Below are positions 1-11,815 of a stretch of 64,000 nucleotides of DNA, piece after piece (position 1 is the first letter of the stretch; each line of letters starts with the position of its first letter). Below the pieces are notes generated by a model, which was not told where the DNA came from, did not search any database, and saw only the letters and a program-made list of their open reading frames with translations. The stretch is taken from assembly GCF_001660625.3 (NCBI RefSeq), contig NC_030423.2, positions 26,078,903 through 26,142,902 on the forward strand. The letters run 5' to 3'. Origin of the DNA: Ictalurus punctatus (Eukaryota > Chordata > Actinopteri > Siluriformes > Ictaluridae). The position numbers were made by a program, and so were the translations under genes.

Positions 1-128
1 GCCCTGTGTTTGCACGGAGTTTGCATGTTCTCCCAGTGCTTCGTGGGTTTCCTCTGGGTACTCCAGTTTCCTCCCCCAGTCCATAGACATACGCTGTAGG
101 CTGATTAGCATTTCTAAATTGTCTGATG
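1..128 (+). repeat. tRNA-derived SINE, partial
   Basis: GTTTGCATGTTCTCC and TACTCCAGTTTCCTCC match the body of the full copy at 1753-2052. The head lies before the window and the tail is replaced by another repeat at about 130. Confidence 0.75.
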
Positions 129-580
129 TATGTGATTCTTGAATCTGATTGGTCAGAAGGTTGATTCATTTTCTACAACAGCCGCTCTGACCATAATTCT
201 GCTACATATTACAAGTTTATATTAATACAAGTTGTCCTAAAATGTCATGGCTTACAGTATATATAATATCTAATTCACATGAGTTTAATTCAATGTATTT
301 ATCAGTTGATTTAGTGAAGTTTTCTGGGGTTTGTCTTCCTTCATCCATGAGAACAAAGTGATCATTTACCCTGCAGCAGGTCCTCTCAGGAAGCCTCCTG
401 ACCTGCAGGTCATTATTACCACAGTTTTTTTTTTTTAGAAAAGCAGCTTGTGGGACCTTCAAGAGGAGCCGAGCGAGTGAGAGTGGCCGTGAATCAGCCA
501 TGCAGTGGGGCATAGCGGATGCTACTGCTGGGAAATGATAAAAGAGCTCCACTCGGGTTTGTATTCACTTGGGGAAGCCA
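129..580 (+). repeat. MITE-like dispersed repeat
   Basis: GAATCTGATTGGTCAGAAGG and the following CAGCCGCTCTGACCATAATT are shared with copies at 5.1, 7.2, 38.2, 39.8 and 61.0 kb. It has no coding capacity. The outer boundary is uncertain. Confidence 0.5.
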
Positions 581-582
581 AC

Positions 583-1738
583 AGGTATGGGAAATGATTT
601 TCTTATGGTGTTATGTTTACTGGTGTGACTGAGCATCCTGCTGGGTCACTGAAGCATGTGCATCTTCTCTTCAATACTAAACAAAAGTTCATGCGTGCCA
701 TGATGCTAAGTAACACTATTTATTCATATCGCTGAATAGGTAAGAGCGTGCAAAAATGTCACTGAATTAGAAGTGTACACTACAACAACAACAACAACAA
801 CAAAATGACTCTACTTAAAACCCTTATCCAGCTTGAATCACTTGCATAGCAATATTTAGAATCAAAATCTACCTGGCATGTGGTTGGTTGACATACACAT
901 TTTCAGATATGAAAAAAAAAAAAATTCTATTCAGTCCACTTTTTATGTTCCTCCATATTCCCTCATTCTCTCACTCGCTACCGAGACAGTGAGGTAGTGG
1001 TGTTTAAAATAAATAAATGGCCAGAGAGACAACTGAATGCTGGATGCAATTCCCCAGTGCTGAATGTAATGGCCTTTTATCGACAGGTTGAATTCCAGCA
1101 GGCATCGAATGTGCCGCAGTGGAAATCGAATTGAAGGCAACACATTGCAGGTCCGTCCATTCCCTCCAGCTGATTCGTGTTCTCCGGCGAGCTTGAACTT
1201 TGCTGGCAGTTAAACTCAACTTCCTTCTACTGTAGTTGTATTTCGATAGAACAGGGGTCTGGGAATCACTGGGCAGCAGTTGTGCATTTCAGTGTTCTGT
1301 TGTTGTTGTTTTTTTTTCCTTTTACTTACATTTAATTTTCTCAATCTTGTGACTTATCAGACTTGGAATTGCTCTGAGGTGCCATCAGAAGTCATGTAGA
1401 ATGGAGCAGAATGGAGTCCAATTGTCAAAATGTCAAATGATCTCATTATAAAGATACCATTAGAATACCAGCTCTACAGTGAAGCATGCTGATGGTAGCA
1501 TCATGGTGATTATGATCTCTCTAGAGCAGGAGTGGGTAATCTTATCCGGAAAGGGCCGGTGTGGGTGCAGATTTTCATTCCAACCAAGCAGGAGGCACAC
1601 ATTTTTCTTGAATGACCTAATACTGCATTCATATGAAAGTGTGTTGTCGAAAATTTTACCTAAGTTCCAAAAATTTGTACAAGGTTTAACAGTAATGCCA
1701 TCAATATCAACTGAAAATTCTTGAATTTTTATGTAGAA
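583..1738. other. Non-coding; possible conserved element near 1.0-1.25 kb
   Basis: A unique, non-repetitive, mixed-composition block at about 1020-1240 stands out from AT-rich surroundings. Part of 1525-1620 (GTGGGTGCAGATTTTCATTC) resembles the repeat at 20.77 kb. No gene is supported. Confidence 0.4.
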
Positions 1739-1752
1739 GAGTTTTAGAGGTG

Positions 1753-2052
1753 TGGGGAATAGTGCCTTAGGGGTTAGCACATTTGCCTCGCACCTCTGGG
1801 TGGGGAGGTTCGAATCCTGGGTTTCCTTCAGGTACTCCGGTTTCCTCCGACATTCCAAAGGCATGCATTGTAGGCCGATTGGCATTTCCAAATTGTCTGT
1901 AGAGTGTGAATGTGTGTGCATTTGTGCCCTGCAATGGGTTGGCACTCCATCCAGGGTGTCCTTCATCTTGTACTCCAAGGCTCCAGGCTCTCCCATGACC
2001 CTGTGTAGGATAAGAGGTATGGAAAATGGATGGATGGATGGATGGATGGAGT
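1753..2052 (+). repeat. tRNA-derived SINE, full length, with 14-bp TSD
   Basis: The head has an A-box-like GGTTAGCACATTTGC and a B-box GGTTCGAATCC. The body has GGTACTCCGGTTTCCTCC and CTCCATCCAGGGTGTC, and the tail is (TGGA)n. The 14-bp direct repeat GAGTTTTAGAGGTG lies at 1739-1752 and 2053-2066, a target-site duplication from LINE-driven insertion. Confidence 0.9.
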
Positions 2053-2066
2053 GAGTTTTAGAGGTG

Positions 2067-3629
2067 ACAAACAACTTTTGTCAGCTTTTCATTTAAGAAA
2101 GTTAAGAATGTTGGAGTCCATCCATGATTTCATATCAGTATACATTCAGTTAATAAGCTGGAAGGAACAGCTGTGGTACGTCTGCATACAGTTGGGTTTG
2201 TGATTTTGACAACGACTGTCCATGAATTTCCTTATTCAACTCAAACCGTCACATCTGACCTTTTTCGTTCTTTTTATTATGATGACTGGTGACATCCAGG
2301 AGGAAGCAGATATATTTTCTTCAGCGACGTGATTGAATCGATTACTGTGTATTTGCTGCAGTAATATACAGTTTACAGTATGCAAATGGTTTTTCTATGA
2401 CACTGGATTGGATTGTCATTAGGTGGACTGGTGTCCCAGTTTTTCATGAGATGGACTGTGGAACCACACGACCCTGGCCAGGATAAAATAATTACCGAGG
2501 ATGAATGAAGGACAAACACCAACTGGAGAAAATCAACAATACCTGGATTGGAAACAGTTGAATTAGACTCATTTTGATATGTCACATATCATGATATGTC
2601 ACGTGTATGTATGTATCTTCAGGAATGTTGAATGGAAACCAAATGTGTGGGCTTCAATTAAATATTTCAATAAAAACAAAATGAGAGTCAGAAGATTAAT
2701 CCAGGATGTTGTCGAGTATTACTACCCATTGACTATCATTTTAATGGGTAGGAGAAATAGAGAACAGGTGGCTATGGATGTACCTAAAGGAGTCTGTCTC
2801 TTTTGTTATCTTTCCCACACTCTCTGGCAGGTTGTCTGCTGAGCTATTTACTTGTGAAATGGGAACGAGCTCCGACTGTAATCGTGACCGGGCAGAAAAA
2901 TGTCCGAGTCCTGATCATAAAACAACCGCCGCTTCGGGAAAATTTTAGAAATGATGTATTAGAAGAAACGAGCTGTCCGCCGACAAATAAGCCTCACATA
3001 GCTTTATGGTTCTTTAGTCACTATTTCAGGAATTAAAATGCTCGGACGATACAAGCGTCTCAGCACTACACTGAGAGCTTACACGGAAAGTGTGAAGTCA
3101 GGCGTTTTTTGTAGCGCAAAGTGCTTCTTTTATTGTTCCAATTTACTATCGCAATTTAGTAAAAGAGGTTTATGGAAGTCAGTTGTGCCACATAATCTGT
3201 GCTCACTCGCACAAATAAACACCAGAGGGGAAAAAACATGTCCGCATGTACACGGTAATTTTTCCCACCAGTCCCGTCCAAATAAACAGCATTTTTGAAA
3301 ATATCTCTATCCACACCATGAGCATGCCAGCCCAGTAGGTGGCAGTAGGATGTTATAAACTGTTAGTCAGACAACCCAAGAATAATGTTAAGAGCGTACA
3401 TAATGGTAGAGAAGGCAAAATGTGGAAAAACACCAACATGACCATTCATTCATCTTCAGTAACTGCTTCATCCTTGCCAGGGTAAACAAGATAGAGTGTG
3501 TGTGTGACCTGTTCATGAGGTGGAGCTACTGCTTAAGGCTATACTTTGGTCTTATCCTTAATCTACATTCGCAGTGTGGTATTTGTAGTGCCTGAGCGGT
3601 GGATTCAGGGGCTGTACAGGTGTAACAAT
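2067..3629. other. Intergenic, no gene recognised
   Basis: A short repeat-like piece (GACCCTGGCCAGGATAAAA near 2470) recurs at 25.83 kb. The rest is unique AT-rich sequence. Open frames at 2803-3298 lack similarity, splice context or codon bias that I can support. Confidence 0.6.
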
Positions 3630-4326
3630 CAGTACGTTTACATGGACAATACTCCAATTTTAAACCAATTAAGATGATACTCTGATTAAGAGACAGCGAT
3701 TATTGATGACCTTAATCCGATTAAAGTCATACTCGAAGTAATCACAAATCGAATTAAAGCATGTGGAGTATTCTTGCTTTAGTCGCATTATCGATGTGTA
3801 TTACAGACATGTACACACCTTCATCACACTATTAACGTCCTGTAAGAGTTTTGACTGCATTGTGTGACAGGACACGTACACACACGGCAGAGCTCAACCG
3901 TTTGACGGCAAACGAGAGAGCACGCCTGCGTCCCAAACCGCGTACTTGCCTACTATATTGTAGGAGACATACATGTATCTCAGCTACTATATAGTAGGTA
4001 AGTACGCGGTTTCGGACGCAGCCCACGGCATCAAGCAGTCGTCTATTTTAATGTCGTAAAATTAAGAATAAAAACAACCAAAACTGTACACGGTTCCATA
4101 ACGAAGACCAACTGCATGTCGATACGTGAAATCCTGGAGGGAACGTCGGACGGCGTGGCGTGGGGACGTAATGACGTGTGCTGTTAATCCATCTATGTTC
4201 TATAACATGTAAAACCGGAACATGAAAGGAGTATTCTAAAAGCGACTCATGTAAACACCTTAATCAGAATATTGTCTTATTCAGAATAAGGTCAATAATT
4301 AGATTACTGCTGTCCATGTAAACGTA
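3630..4326 (-). mobile_element. Non-autonomous DNA transposon, copy 1 (nested palindrome)
   Basis: The ends are inverted: CAGTACGTTTACATGGACA at the left and TGTCCATGTAAACGTA at the right. The inside is the reverse complement of copies 2 and 3 (shared ACCAACTG-CATGTCGATACGTG segment). A second palindrome lies at 3926-4024. There is no transposase, and the superfamily is not certain. Confidence 0.85.
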
Positions 4327-4329
4327 GTT

Positions 4330-5120
4330 ATTAAAACAAGGTAAAAATAAATTACAAACATGTTATCAAATAAGAATTTACAAACTACAAAGCAACAGCC
4401 TGGTCAGCAGCCATGATTAACCCTGCCATGAGTAATAGCACATTCATAACACACGCAAAACTACAATGGGCGTGCGTAGCATGGAGCGCTTGTTGGCTTC
4501 TCGGTCACATGACGAGCTGTCTCGTTAACGTCAAGAGAGGGGAAAAGAAAGGCTGGTAAGAGAACGACTGTTTATAGCTACAATGTAAGCGAGAACAGGA
4601 AATAACTTGTCATTGTGTTCAAAAAAACAGACTTTCTTTCCCACCCACTTAAAAATAGCGACAATTGTTAGCCATAATTTCTCCACCTCAGAAGCTGGTT
4701 TTGAAAAGCTTTGTTTCGGTAGACTGGAAGCCAAAAACACTGAGAACAAAAACGACAGTTTCAGAAAGATCCGTATACCTAGTGGACGTTGCCTACGATC
4801 TGTCAGAGACTCGGGGATTTGTAGTAGTGAGAGTCTTTTAAGGGTTTGAAGATCACAGCGGGTGTGTTCCTCTCACGGCCGACTAAAATGATTTGTTTTC
4901 GCTCACAAACACCTAGCGCCTCAGTATTGTCCACGGTTTCTTCCCTGCAGTTTCCCTGCTGAGGAGAACGAATCAGCACTTCTTTTCCCACAACCCTTAC
5001 ACAAGCACAGCAGGACGAAGATGACTCTGTCTGCTCAGCAGTTTCTCCTTCTAACTGCGCTCTAATTAATTCATTCATTAGATGTGCATGTTTCTACGAT
5101 CTTCTACAGTACTCCGGCGC
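4330..5120. other. Intergenic, no gene recognised
   Basis: Moderately GC-balanced sequence with no recognisable repeat. The short open frames on both strands show no family signature. Confidence 0.5.
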
Positions 5121-5560
5121 TGTTGGATTCTTGATTCTGATCGGTCAGAAGGTGTCGATTAATTCATTAATTGTTCTTAATGCTTTTTAACAGGAGTTTT
5201 GCCAGGAAAGCAAATCACAGGTTTACAGTACATCAATGTTCTAGTTTTAATACAATATTGTTTCTAAGGGAGACTCTTCAGGACGGAGGGTTTTGCAGTT
5301 TCTCGGTATCTTGACAAGCTGAGGGAAATAGAGACGCTGGTGAGGGAGCGACTGTTTATAGCTACCATGTTTCACGGATGTTTTATAACATTAAATGTAA
5401 CTATAAGCAGACAATAATAATAATAATAATAAAATACAAATAGCTGCTGTGGTATAAGTGTAATAAAGGACTTTGGGACATGCTGTTATAGGACAATGAT
5501 CAATAATGGTGTGGTACCTGTGGTACATCACACCATCCTGTTGTTGATCCCCCCCCCCCC
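5121..5560 (+). repeat. MITE-like dispersed repeat
   Basis: TTGATTCTGATCGGTCAGAA begins it, and GTGGTATAAGTGTAATAAAGG with a C run at 5550-5560 ends it. It is related to the repeats at 129 and 39770. Confidence 0.55.
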
Positions 5561-6440
5561 CTTTTCCATTCCATAAAAAATGGATAGAATCTAAAAAACG
5601 CTTGGGGGGATAAAACAGCTTTCATAGTCAAACGAGTAACTGATGAGGCCGAATGTGGAAAATGAAGACAAATAGACTAAATATCATTGCTCTTGTAGAG
5701 AATTAGTTCATAAGACTGTTTCCAAAGCTGTAATTTTTTTTTTTTTTTTTTACAAAAAAGTTTTACAGAAATTCCATTCATTTCGTATATCGCATCATCA
5801 GACAGACGTGTCTCCTTGGGGAAATGCTTCCAACTTCAAAGCGCTGACAGTGAAAAGATGTGAAATAGGCCATGTACCTTTGAGCTGTGCCACCTCAATA
5901 CATCCACTTGCTCAAGAAAATGAGAAAACCAGCCTCACCCTATATAGTGGTGGGGGGTGGGGGACGAAGACGGATCCACGGCACCTGAGAATTGTCTACA
6001 TTAGCGCATTAGCGAGGTCAGACTGAGCGATACAAGCCCAGCCGTCAGAGCCGTGATTGATAGTATCACTTCCCCTGCCATTAGCCCATCATTCCAGTGA
6101 AAGAGAAAAGTATAACATCACAGTCATGACTCAGAATCACTGGAGCACTCGGTACAGTACTTGTCAAATTAAATAGTGGGGACTATTATAGCAAGCAACC
6201 AGATTTCTAATGCAGTCCGAGTGATGCTGCAGGAGTCAGACATTAGAAGAACGTCAATACAATCAAGAATCGCTGCACAAGGCAAAGAGTACATGATAGC
6301 AAAAGTGGAAAGGAAAGTTAACGTGAACATAAAATAAATACAGTACACTTCACCTTTCCTGTTATTCCTCGTTTACCGTTTTTGTTTATTAAAGAACGAC
6401 CGTTTTTATCTGTTCGTAGTTACGTTTAATGTTGCGGATT
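5561..6440. other. Intergenic, no gene recognised
   Basis: AT-rich unique sequence with a T run (5731-5750). Nothing coding is supported. Confidence 0.5.
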
Positions 6441-6464
6441 ATCCATTTAACAAGTTCGTTCCTG

Positions 6465-6920
6465 TCACATTATTAACGTAATGAAGGTTAGGACGGATGC
6501 AAGTGCAGATAAGGGCTTTTACTAAAGAGAGGCAGGCAGACAAATCCAAATCATGAGACGATAACGTGGTCAAAGACAGACAATGGGGTCAGGTGATCTG
6601 CAACTGGCCTAAACGAGGCGAGGCGCGGCTTGAATCGAGAATGAGAAACCAGAAACAAGATCAAATAACATGAATCGAAACGAGGAACAGGGTACAAACG
6701 CTTGGTACGGTGATAACACTCAATACTTCGCAAAGAGTGATTGCCTCGAAAGTCCTTTTAAACTGTGGTGCGATTGTGCTGTGAGATTGGCTGCAGGTGT
6801 GCGTGATTAGAATGAATATGAGTGTTCTGGGAATCGCGGTCCATGGCGGCCATGTTTGTAGGCCGCAGTGCAGGATGGGAAATGTAGTCGCTGGTTTGCC
6901 GTGACTACAATGACAGTTCC
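6465..6920. repeat. Unclassified dispersed repeat
   Basis: The segment starts TGTCACATTATTAACG and ends CTACAATGACAG. Its end (GGCGGCCATGTTTGTAGGCC) recurs at 13736-13760 as GGCGGCCATGCTTGTAGGCC. An LTR or DNA-element origin cannot be decided. Confidence 0.45.
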
Positions 6921-6959
6921 TATTATCGCTTATGTTACAGCAGCAAGAACGTCACTCCC

Positions 6960-7260
6960 TCATCATCCGCTCTTTTATTTTTATCATGGTTTATAAGATA
7001 AAACCTAACCCTAACCCGAACTTGTCAAAAAACAAAGCCCTCCATCTTAAAACGCGTGCTGTGTCGGAAAACTGGAGACTCCTTCGATAACTATTAAACA
7101 AGCATCTCCTAAACAATAACGTATTAAAACGAGCACATTAATATAAACCTGGCAGCTGGAACTACTGGTAGAGCTGCTGTTATAGAAAAGGAATCAACAC
7201 TTTTTTGACCAGAATCAGAACTGAGCGTCCAACAGCACTGTGGTATAAAGATGAAGAATC
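6960..7260 (-). repeat. MITE-like dispersed repeat (inverted)
   Basis: ACTGGAGACTCCTTCGATAA and GACCAGAATCAGAACTGAGC are reverse-orientation counterparts of the 38.1 kb copy and the 39.8 kb family. Confidence 0.5.
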
Positions 7261-7744
7261 AGTCCGAGAAGAACTTTCTGAGATAACAGTGGTTCTTTCT
7301 CTCATTAGTCAAATGGATTCTTTGACCTCACATCAGGTTTATTAATGTCATGGTCCCACAGGCTGTTTTAATGTCTGTCTCGTATGACAGTCTAACAAGC
7401 CACAGACAGTCTGTAATGAGACAGTCTAGGACACAAAATTATTTTGACATTTAGCGAGACTGATTATTTTTCTTTGCAGAATAGAGAAACCGCAGTTCCC
7501 TGTCTATTATGGGTATAACACAATGCCGCTATCGGTATCTTTATCTGCATCTATTTACGTGCTCATTTCTGTATCTGAATTCGGATTTAAACCCAAAGTG
7601 GCGTGGCGTATACCTTTGACAGTTCCTCAAACTCAACTACATCACTCGAGTTTATAATTGCCCTCAGTTGGAGGTGTGCATGGGAGCGTTTTTATAATCC
7701 TGTGCGCACGATTTTTGCATGTTAGTTCTGTTTAGTATGGCTTT

Positions 7745-8515
7745 AGGTCGCACAATTCTGACTTTATTTCTCACAATCGCGAGGTAAAATCTCATGACAA
7801 AAAAATGACATTTTTCCCCTCACAGTTGCGAGTTCGTATTGCACCGTTTTGGGTTTATTTCTTGTGATTACAAGTTCACATCTCACAATCCGGACTTGTT
7901 TTTCTCACAATTTAGACATTCACTTGACATTTAGTGAGTTACTGTATGAAGAATACACCGACAAAGAATCAATCATTCTCTGTAAACAGGCTATATAAGA
8001 ACAACGCTCATCAGCTAAGAAAAGGAAACCTTGTAATATCATGCATCAGGGAAGGAACTCTGGACTCCAGTTCCCAGCAGCCACTGCGCCACACTCATCA
8101 GTCACATGACCACCTGCACCTGTATTCACTTCCTGGTTAACGAGCACGTTTATACACAGCCACTGTTTGCACTGCTTCCTGGTCTCATGTTGTCGTACTA
8201 TGCTTTTGTCAATGCCACAGTGTTCCGTATGTTTGTTGTAGACTATTTTGTATTTTGTTTATTTGTCATTAAACGTTTGAAAATCCGCGCTTGTGTCCGT
8301 ATCCAACTTCGTACCGTGACACGTAACCCGAAGTTAGTCACATTTCAGGTACTGCATCGAGTGGATGTCATAATTGCGAGTAAAAAAAAAAAAGTCCGAA
8401 TTGTGAGACGTAAACATGTAATTGTGAGGGGAAAAAAGTCAGAATTGTAAGATGTTAAAAACTCAGAGAAAAAAGTCACAATTCTGAGACATAAAGTCGC
8501 AATTAGCTTTTATAT
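7745..8515. repeat. Inverted A/T-rich arms flanking an inserted segment
   Basis: The left arm (7745-7925) is built of TTTCTCACAATCGCGA-type units. The right arm (8375-8510) is built of the complement, GTGAGAC...AGTCAGAATTGTAAG units. Between them lies a 430-bp segment that resembles a separate insertion (TTCCCAGCAGCCACTGCGCC). Confidence 0.65.
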
Positions 8516-9060
8516 TTATTTATTTATTGCTCTATAAATAGTAGCTTAATTTAAACCACCCTGACCAAGCAAGTATCGTCACTGTGGACAATTTCCACCC
8601 CAGACCACCAGAGGGCATCCTCTCTCATGTTTATGAAAGTCTCCTTTCGTTGTCCGGGTGATTTCCTGTGTTTGTGCTCACCTTTGTTGTATTTCCCCTG
8701 AAGTCTCCCTGAAGCAGAAGTCTTTTCTTTCCTTAATTGCTTGGCATTTGTTTCTCTGGGAAGTTTATATCCCTGATATGTTTTTCCTGTCCTAGCTAGG
8801 TCTTTTCCTGCCTTTTGACTGGTTGTTCGCTGTTTCTTTAACCGCACTTGCATCCACCTCCCTGGAAATCTTACAGTTACTAAAGGATGAATGGATAAAT
8901 TGCATTGTGCCTCGTGTGTCACGTCCGTGGTAATAAACGTGCCCTTTCTTTGTCCCGCAAGCTTCGTATCTTGGACGAAAAGAAAAGCTACAGCTCACAT
9001 GACATTTTTATCTAGTGTTCTGCAGGATCCCAGTCCAATTCACACTTCCAGTCTTAAATA
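8516..9060. other. Intergenic, no gene recognised
   Basis: The minus strand has an open frame of 123 codons (8551-8922), but it shows no domain and includes repeat-like pieces. It is not called as a gene. Confidence 0.45.
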
Positions 9061-10310
9061 AATAAATAATCGTTTTAAATATAATACTAATAATACTACT
9101 ACTAATAATAGTACCTCATATCATATTTGTATCTATAGTTATATCTGTGCAGAAAACCTAATCTGTTCAATCCGTATAACGTAATTGTTTATATGTCTAC
9201 AGCTCAGGGATGTGCTGTTTGCTATTGAATCTCGTGATATGAAAGTTGAAGTATGTGCCGTAGCTGTCCTTTTAACACTTATAGAAGTTATTTATGGAAC
9301 ATCAGTGTTTAGTTGTCTTCTTTGAAACTTTTCAAGTCATATTTGTGTGTTGCAAATGGTTTATATACAGTACTTTCATATCAGGGTCGTTTAATCAGTG
9401 ACTCATTAAGATACCATCATTTTTAGTGCAAAGCGAAATACTGAGTTCACTCCTGAATGAATGGCTTCAATTAAGCATTGAAATGCATGTGTAAATATTC
9501 ATTATCTTGATGGCGGATTTTTTATAACCTTTGGCTGCATTATTTGACAAAAAAAAAAAAAAAAGGTTTTTGTTTTTTTTTATATATATATATACTGTAT
9601 CTGTGTGATAAGACCGTGATTGTCTTCACTGCGAGTGCTAAAGAGAAGCCGAGTGTGCTTGTGTGTTCTGTACCCTCTTATGAACAGCAGGTTATTCAGA
9701 TTAAAATGTCACCAAGCAGCTAAGAGCATCATTTCAGCCTCAATCATCTCTTCATTCTCAGTCTCAAAGTGTTCCCCTCATCGGTGCAAGATTTTGTCCT
9801 CCTTTGCTGCAGTATTAAATATTTTTTTAATAGTCCAATAATCATTAGAAATTAGCCCTGAGCAGAGGAACATTTTCACACCAGGTTTCGCACCATTAAG
9901 GGTCTGCTGAAGTGCTTTATTCTGCCAAATTACCAAAAGCGAGACGGCGAGCGCTACTGTTTAAAGAAGCTAATGCCGCTTCCATCCTAAGGCTTTACAT
10001 ACTGAATCACTGGTATTTTAGGATTAGACATTTTCCTTGTCTGATGTCTTATACAAACTGGCCTCTTGCACTGAGGATGATTATTAGTTTTGAGTATTTT
10101 AGCACATGAAGGAGCAGTTAACTCCATGAATGTCAATACAAAGAAGCTGCCTCTAATCTCATTATTGTGCTCTGACGGAAATGTCATTAGGCTAATTTCA
10201 AAATTAACCCTGGAACATATTAAAGGGTTTATATATTTGTGCAGTTGTAATCCAATCCAATAACTGTGGAAGAGTAAAATCATTTTGAAACGGTTATAGA
10301 GTTCATGGTA
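9061..10310. other. Unique AT-rich block, possible conserved non-coding element
   Basis: The sequence at 9400-9540 and 9840-10290 is unique and dense in homeodomain-type cores (TTAATTA-like, CATTAGG, CAATTAAGC). It has no coding signal. The call rests on composition only. Confidence 0.35.
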
Positions 10311-10379
10311 CGGTGGCCCTTAAGTGCAAAACACATTAACGGGGGGGGGGACCCTCAACAACAGAGTTAGAGAACGCAA

Positions 10380-11815
10380 CAGGAGAGCAGCAAATAGTCA
10401 CGACAAACTGGTAAACGCACCGGCAAAACCAAAAAAAAACACAACAGCACAACCATAAACACAACAGAAATTCATAAACACAACAGAAATTCATAAACGC
10501 AACACCAAATTCATAAACACACCAAATTCATAAACACAACAGTAAAACCATAAACACAACAGAAATTCATAAACACAACAGCAAAATTTTTAAAAACCAC
10601 AACAGCAAAACAGAAAACACATTATATTCATAAACACAACAGAAATTCATAAACACACCAAATTCATAAACACAACAGCAAAACCATAAATGCAACAGAA
10701 ATTCATAAACACAACAGAAATTCATAAACACACCAAATTCATAAACACAACACCAAATTCATAAACACAACAGAAATGCATAAACACAACAGAAATTCAT
10801 AAACACAACAGAAATTCATAAACACAACACCAAATTCATAAACACAACACCAAATTCATAAACACAACAGAAATTCATAAACACAACAGAAATTCATAAA
10901 CACAACAGAAATGCATAAACACAACAGAAATTCATAAACACAACAGAAATTCATAAACACAACAGAAATTCATAACACAACACCAAATTCATAAACACAA
11001 CAGATATGCATAAACACAACAGCAAAACCATAAACACAACAGAAATTCATAAACACAACAGCAACATTTTTAAAAACCACAACAGCAAGCCAGAAAACAC
11101 ATTATATTCATAAACACAACAGCAAAGGCCGAAACACAACTGCAAATTTGTTTACACAACAGGAAATCAGAAAACCTAACAGCAAATTCACAAGCACAGC
11201 AACAAATTCATAAACGCGCCAACAAAACCAAAAACACAACAGCAAATTTGTAAACACAACCCCATAACCAAAAACACAGCAATAAAACCACAAAGGCAAC
11301 AGCAAATCAGAAAACACAACAACAAATATGTAGTCACGACAGATTCATAAACACACCAGGAAAACCAAAAACACAACAGCAAATTGGTATCCACAACCGC
11401 AAATCAGAAAACACATTACAACACCTAACTGTAAACATGACAGCGAATTCGTAAACAAAGCAGCAAAACGGAAAAAAAGACAACAGCAAAGGCCAAAACA
11501 CAACTGCAAATCTGTAAACACACCCGCAAAATGGAAGAAAAAAACACACACACACACACACAACAGCAAATCAGAAAACATTAAATTCGTAAACACAACA
11601 ACATAACATAACAGCAAAGGCCGAAACACAACAGCAAATTTGTTTACACAACAGCAAATCAGAAAACCTAACAGCAAACTCATAAACACACCCGCAAGTC
11701 AGAACACAACACAACAGCGAAGGCCGAAACACAAGCAAATTCGTATACACACCAGAAAACCAGAATGCACATCAAATTTGTGAACACAACAGACAAACCA
11801 AAAACACACTGGCAA
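10380..11815. repeat. A/C-rich minisatellite, ~18-20-bp unit
   Basis: The unit is close to CATAAACACAACAGAAATT with variants ACACCAAATT and ACAGCAAAACC. There are about 75 copies, most regular at 10440-11050 and more degenerate after 11100. The long minus-strand open frames rich in Cys, Phe and Leu here are artefacts of the repeat. Confidence 0.95.

Noticed and set aside
1460..2074. 204-codon open frame, minus strand
   Set aside because: It runs through the antisense of a SINE and its TGGA tail, with no domain or splice context.
8551..8922. 123-codon open frame, minus strand
   Set aside because: No family signature, and Lys/Arg/Thr-rich composition follows local sequence bias.
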